Both the position numbers and the translations under genes were made by a program. From Peptococcaceae bacterium (GTDB lineage: Bacteria > Bacillota > DSM-12270 > Thermacetogeniales > Thermacetogeniaceae), in NCBI GenBank assembly GCA_003132605.1, contig PKYJ01000136.1, positions 407 to 6,999 of the forward strand: a stretch of DNA of 6,593 nucleotides, read 5' to 3'. This document shows positions 4,615 to 6,593 of this stretch, one piece after another (position 1 is the first letter of the stretch; each line of letters opens with the position of its first letter). The notes under the pieces are model-generated. The model made no database searches, was not told where the DNA came from, and saw nothing but the letters and a program-made list of their open reading frames with translations.

Positions 4615-6593
4615 TCAATGCACGATTTTATCCAGATCGCCAAACTTTCGCAAGGTAGAGGCAATATCTTTCAGAAGCGCCAGGCGGTTGGCCCTGATAG
4701 CATCTTCGGGCGCCATCACCAGCACCTCGTCGAAAAAGTGGCCGAGCGGCTCCAGCAGCGAGGCAGCAGCAAACAGAGCCTGCTCAATCTGGTCCTGCCG
4801 CTCCAGGCGCATGATCTCCTTCTTGATCCGGGACCAGGCCTGGTAAAGGCCCACCTCTGCGTCCTCGGTGAGCAGGGCCGGATCGATGGCATCGGCGGTG
4901 GCGTGGCGGGTGAGGTTGGCGGCCCGGGTGAAGGCGGTCAGCAGTGCTTCGAATTCCGGGGTGTGGCGCTGGGTTCTGAGAACCTGCAACCGCCTGTTGA
5001 CGGTGACGATCCGGTCGCTGTCACTGCCCAAAGCAGCCTCCACCAGGTCGTAGGCATAGCCCTGGTCCATGAAAATATTCCGCATCCGGGCGCGGAAAAA
5101 CTCCTCCAGCCGCCCGGCGACCTCTTCCAGGGAAGCCTGTAGTTGGTACTGGCTGAACCCCCTGTAGGCCTGCTCGATCAGAGACCTGAGAGAGAGGTCG
5201 CACCGGTGCGCCAGGAATATGTGACAGATGCCCAGGGCCTGGCGCCGCAAGGCGTATGGGTCCTGGGATCCGGTAGGTTCCAACCCCATGGCGAAGCATC
5301 CCACCAGGCTGTCGATCTTGTCGGCCGTGGCCACCACTGCTCCCAGCTTGCTGGCCGGCGGCTCGTCACCCGCATGGCGGGGCTGGTAGTGCTCCCGGAT
5401 CGCCCGGCAGACTCCGTCCCTCTCCTCATCCACCGCAGCATAGGCCGCCCCCATGATCCCTTGCAGTTCGGGGAACTCATAGACCATGTTGGTCACCAGG
5501 TCGGCCTTGGCCAGCAGGGCCGCCCGCTCCGCATCCTGCTGCTGCCCGGGGGTGAGCTTCAACAGGCCACCAAGGTAACGGGTCAGTTGCAGGAGGCGCT
5601 GGGTCTTGTCGTAGATCGTTCCCAGGCCCTCCAGGAAGACGATCTGCTGCAGTCTCTCCACCTTCTGCGCCAACGGGCTTTTCAGATCTTCGTGCCAAAA
5701 GAACTCAGCGTCGTACAGCCGGGCGCGCAGCACCTTCTCGTTGCCATCCCGGACCAGGCCCTGGTTCACCGGGCCGTTGGCGAAGGCCAGAAACCGGGGA
5801 AGCAACTGGTCTGACTGGCTCCAAACCGGAAAATAGCGCTGGTGATCCTGCATCGGAGTGATCACCACCTCGGGCGGCAGCTTGAGAAAGCGGGGGTCGA
5901 ACCCGCCGCAGATCAGTGTCGGGCACTCTACCAGGTTGGTCACCTCATCCAGCAGCGACTCGTTCGGCAGCACCTTGCCGCCAACTGCCGCGGCGGCTTC
6001 CTGGGCCTGCTGCCAGATCAGGCGCCGGCGCCGGGACTGATCGACGATGACCCCGGCCTGTTCCAGTTTTACAAAATAATCCTCTGGCCGTTCGAGGGAC
6101 ACCGGCTCCCGGGAGAAGCTGCGAATCCCGTAGGTGAGGCGCCCGGAATGCAGCAGGTCATACTCGAAATCGACCACCTCCCGGTCCAACAGGCATACCA
6201 GCCAGCGGATCGGACGGGCAAACTTGACCTCCCGGTCGCCCCAGCGCATCGGCTTGGGGAAGGACAGACTGCCGATGAACTGGGGGGTCAGCTCTCCCAG
6301 CACCTGCTTTGCTTCCCTGCCAGGAGCGCGCTTTTGGGCAAACAGATACTCGCCGCCGGGCGTGCCCTTCACCACCAGGTCTGCAACGGACACCCCCTGT
6401 CCCCGGGCAAAGCCCTCCGCCGCCCTGGTGGGCCGCCCCTGTTCATCAAAAGCCGCCTTGCGGGATGGCCCCTTGACCTCTTCCACCAGGTCCGCCTGCT
6501 GCTTGCCTACTCCCCAAACATAGAGGGTCAACCGCCTAGGGGTGGCAAAACCGGCCAACCGCTGGTAAGCGATCCGGTGCGATCGGAGCCTCT
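4615..6593 (-). CDS. glyS: Glycyl-tRNA synthetase beta subunit, N-terminus cut by window edge
   Basis: This is the beta chain of the bacterial alpha2beta2 glycyl-tRNA synthetase, which binds tRNA(Gly) while GlyQ (alpha) forms glycyl-adenylate. The frame stays open to the window edge, giving 658 visible residues of a usual 690 or so; about 25-35 residues are missing. Numbering from TTG 6558, family signatures in order are TPRRLTLYV (6-14), SLSFPKPMRWGD (97-108), MQDHQRYFPVW (236-246), GNEKVLRARLYDAEFFW (272-288), DLVTNMVYEFPELQGIMG (353-370, in the HD-like region) and GLEPTGSQDPYALRRQALGI (425-444). A DALR-type anticodon-binding tail has the typical DPALLTEDAEVGLY. It ends at TGA 4617-4615. 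The TTG 6558 is internal, not a start: the upstream in-frame residues continue the protein, and homologues begin further upstream. glyQ is expected just upstream, outside the window. Nothing looks broken. Confidence 0.97.
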   Translation of the reverse strand, partial: RLRSHRIAYQRLAGFATPRRLTLYVWGVGKQQADLVEEVKGPSRKAAFDEQGRPTRAAEGFARGQGVSVADLVVKGTPGGEYLFAQKRAPGREAKQVLGELTPQFIGSLSFPKPMRWGDREVKFARPIRWLVCLLDREVVDFEYDLLHSGRLTYGIRSFSREPVSLERPEDYFVKLEQAGVIVDQSRRRRLIWQQAQEAAAAVGGKVLPNESLLDEVTNLVECPTLICGGFDPRFLKLPPEVVITPMQDHQRYFPVWSQSDQLLPRFLAFANGPVNQGLVRDGNEKVLRARLYDAEFFWHEDLKSPLAQKVERLQQIVFLEGLGTIYDKTQRLLQLTRYLGGLLKLTPGQQQDAERAALLAKADLVTNMVYEFPELQGIMGAAYAAVDEERDGVCRAIREHYQPRHAGDEPPASKLGAVVATADKIDSLVGCFAMGLEPTGSQDPYALRRQALGICHIFLAHRCDLSLRSLIEQAYRGFSQYQLQASLEEVAGRLEEFFRARMRNIFMDQGYAYDLVEAALGSDSDRIVTVNRRLQVLRTQRHTPEFEALLTAFTRAANLTRHATADAIDPALLTEDAEVGLYQAWSRIKKEIMRLERQDQIEQALFAAASLLEPLGHFFDEVLVMAPEDAIRANRLALLKDIASTLRKFGDLDKIVH

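Noticed and set aside
4482..4664. 60-aa minus-strand frame over the glyS end and spacer
   Set aside because: It overlaps the glyS 3' end out of frame and spans the inverted repeats. It has no ribosome site or recognisable content.

Overview
The window holds four genes, all on the minus strand, that read from right to left as glyS (3' part) - ccpN-like CBS/HTH regulator - ppsR (PPDK regulatory protein) - ppdK (all but about the last 35-40 codons). It looks like chromosome from a moderately GC-rich, low-oxygen Firmicute of the Desulfotomaculum/Pelotomaculum/Moorella kind. The reasons are the order glyS-ccpN(yqzB)-ppsR(yqfL), which Bacillus subtilis shares; the ppdK immediately downstream, as in many clostridia and Peptococcaceae; the strong AGGAG-type ribosome sites; and the GTG start. 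The species cannot be fixed from the sequence alone.

Region by region. Positions 6593-4615 carry the glycyl-tRNA synthetase beta chain, lacking its N-terminus at the window edge. Positions 4614-4323 form a 292-bp spacer with three parts: a hairpin just after glyS and a degenerate inverted repeat; an AT-rich promoter block (about 4424-4492) with two promoter-like pairs, each with its -10 covered by a sequence resembling the CcpN operator; and a GC-rich 39-nt element (4343-4381) that can fold as a three-way junction just upstream of the regulator's ribosome site. Positions 4322-3678 encode the regulator, 3663-2848 encode PpsR (14-nt gap, surely co-transcribed), 2847-2535 are a 313-bp spacer with a GC-rich, hairpin-dense core, and 2534-1 encode pyruvate, phosphate dikinase.

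The last three genes form a pyruvate/PEP control module. PPDK interconverts pyruvate and PEP. PpsR is the bifunctional kinase/phosphorylase that switches PPDK off and on at a threonine next to its catalytic histidine, and that Thr-Ser-His triad is visible here at residues 452-454. The CcpN-like protein is, in B. subtilis, the adenylate-sensing repressor of gluconeogenic genes, and its activity is influenced by the PpsR homologue.

The most unusual point is the start of the ccpN-like gene. The full DNA-binding domain is encoded in frame, but that frame has no ATG, GTG or TTG start upstream of it and is closed by a TGA. A well-placed ATG with a good ribosome site lies 10 bases upstream in another frame, separated from the coding frame by a GGGG run. 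AUC initiation, a +1 frameshift, or a one-base sequence error or mutation are the candidate explanations. The operator-like sites and the structured leader upstream of this start add to the interest.
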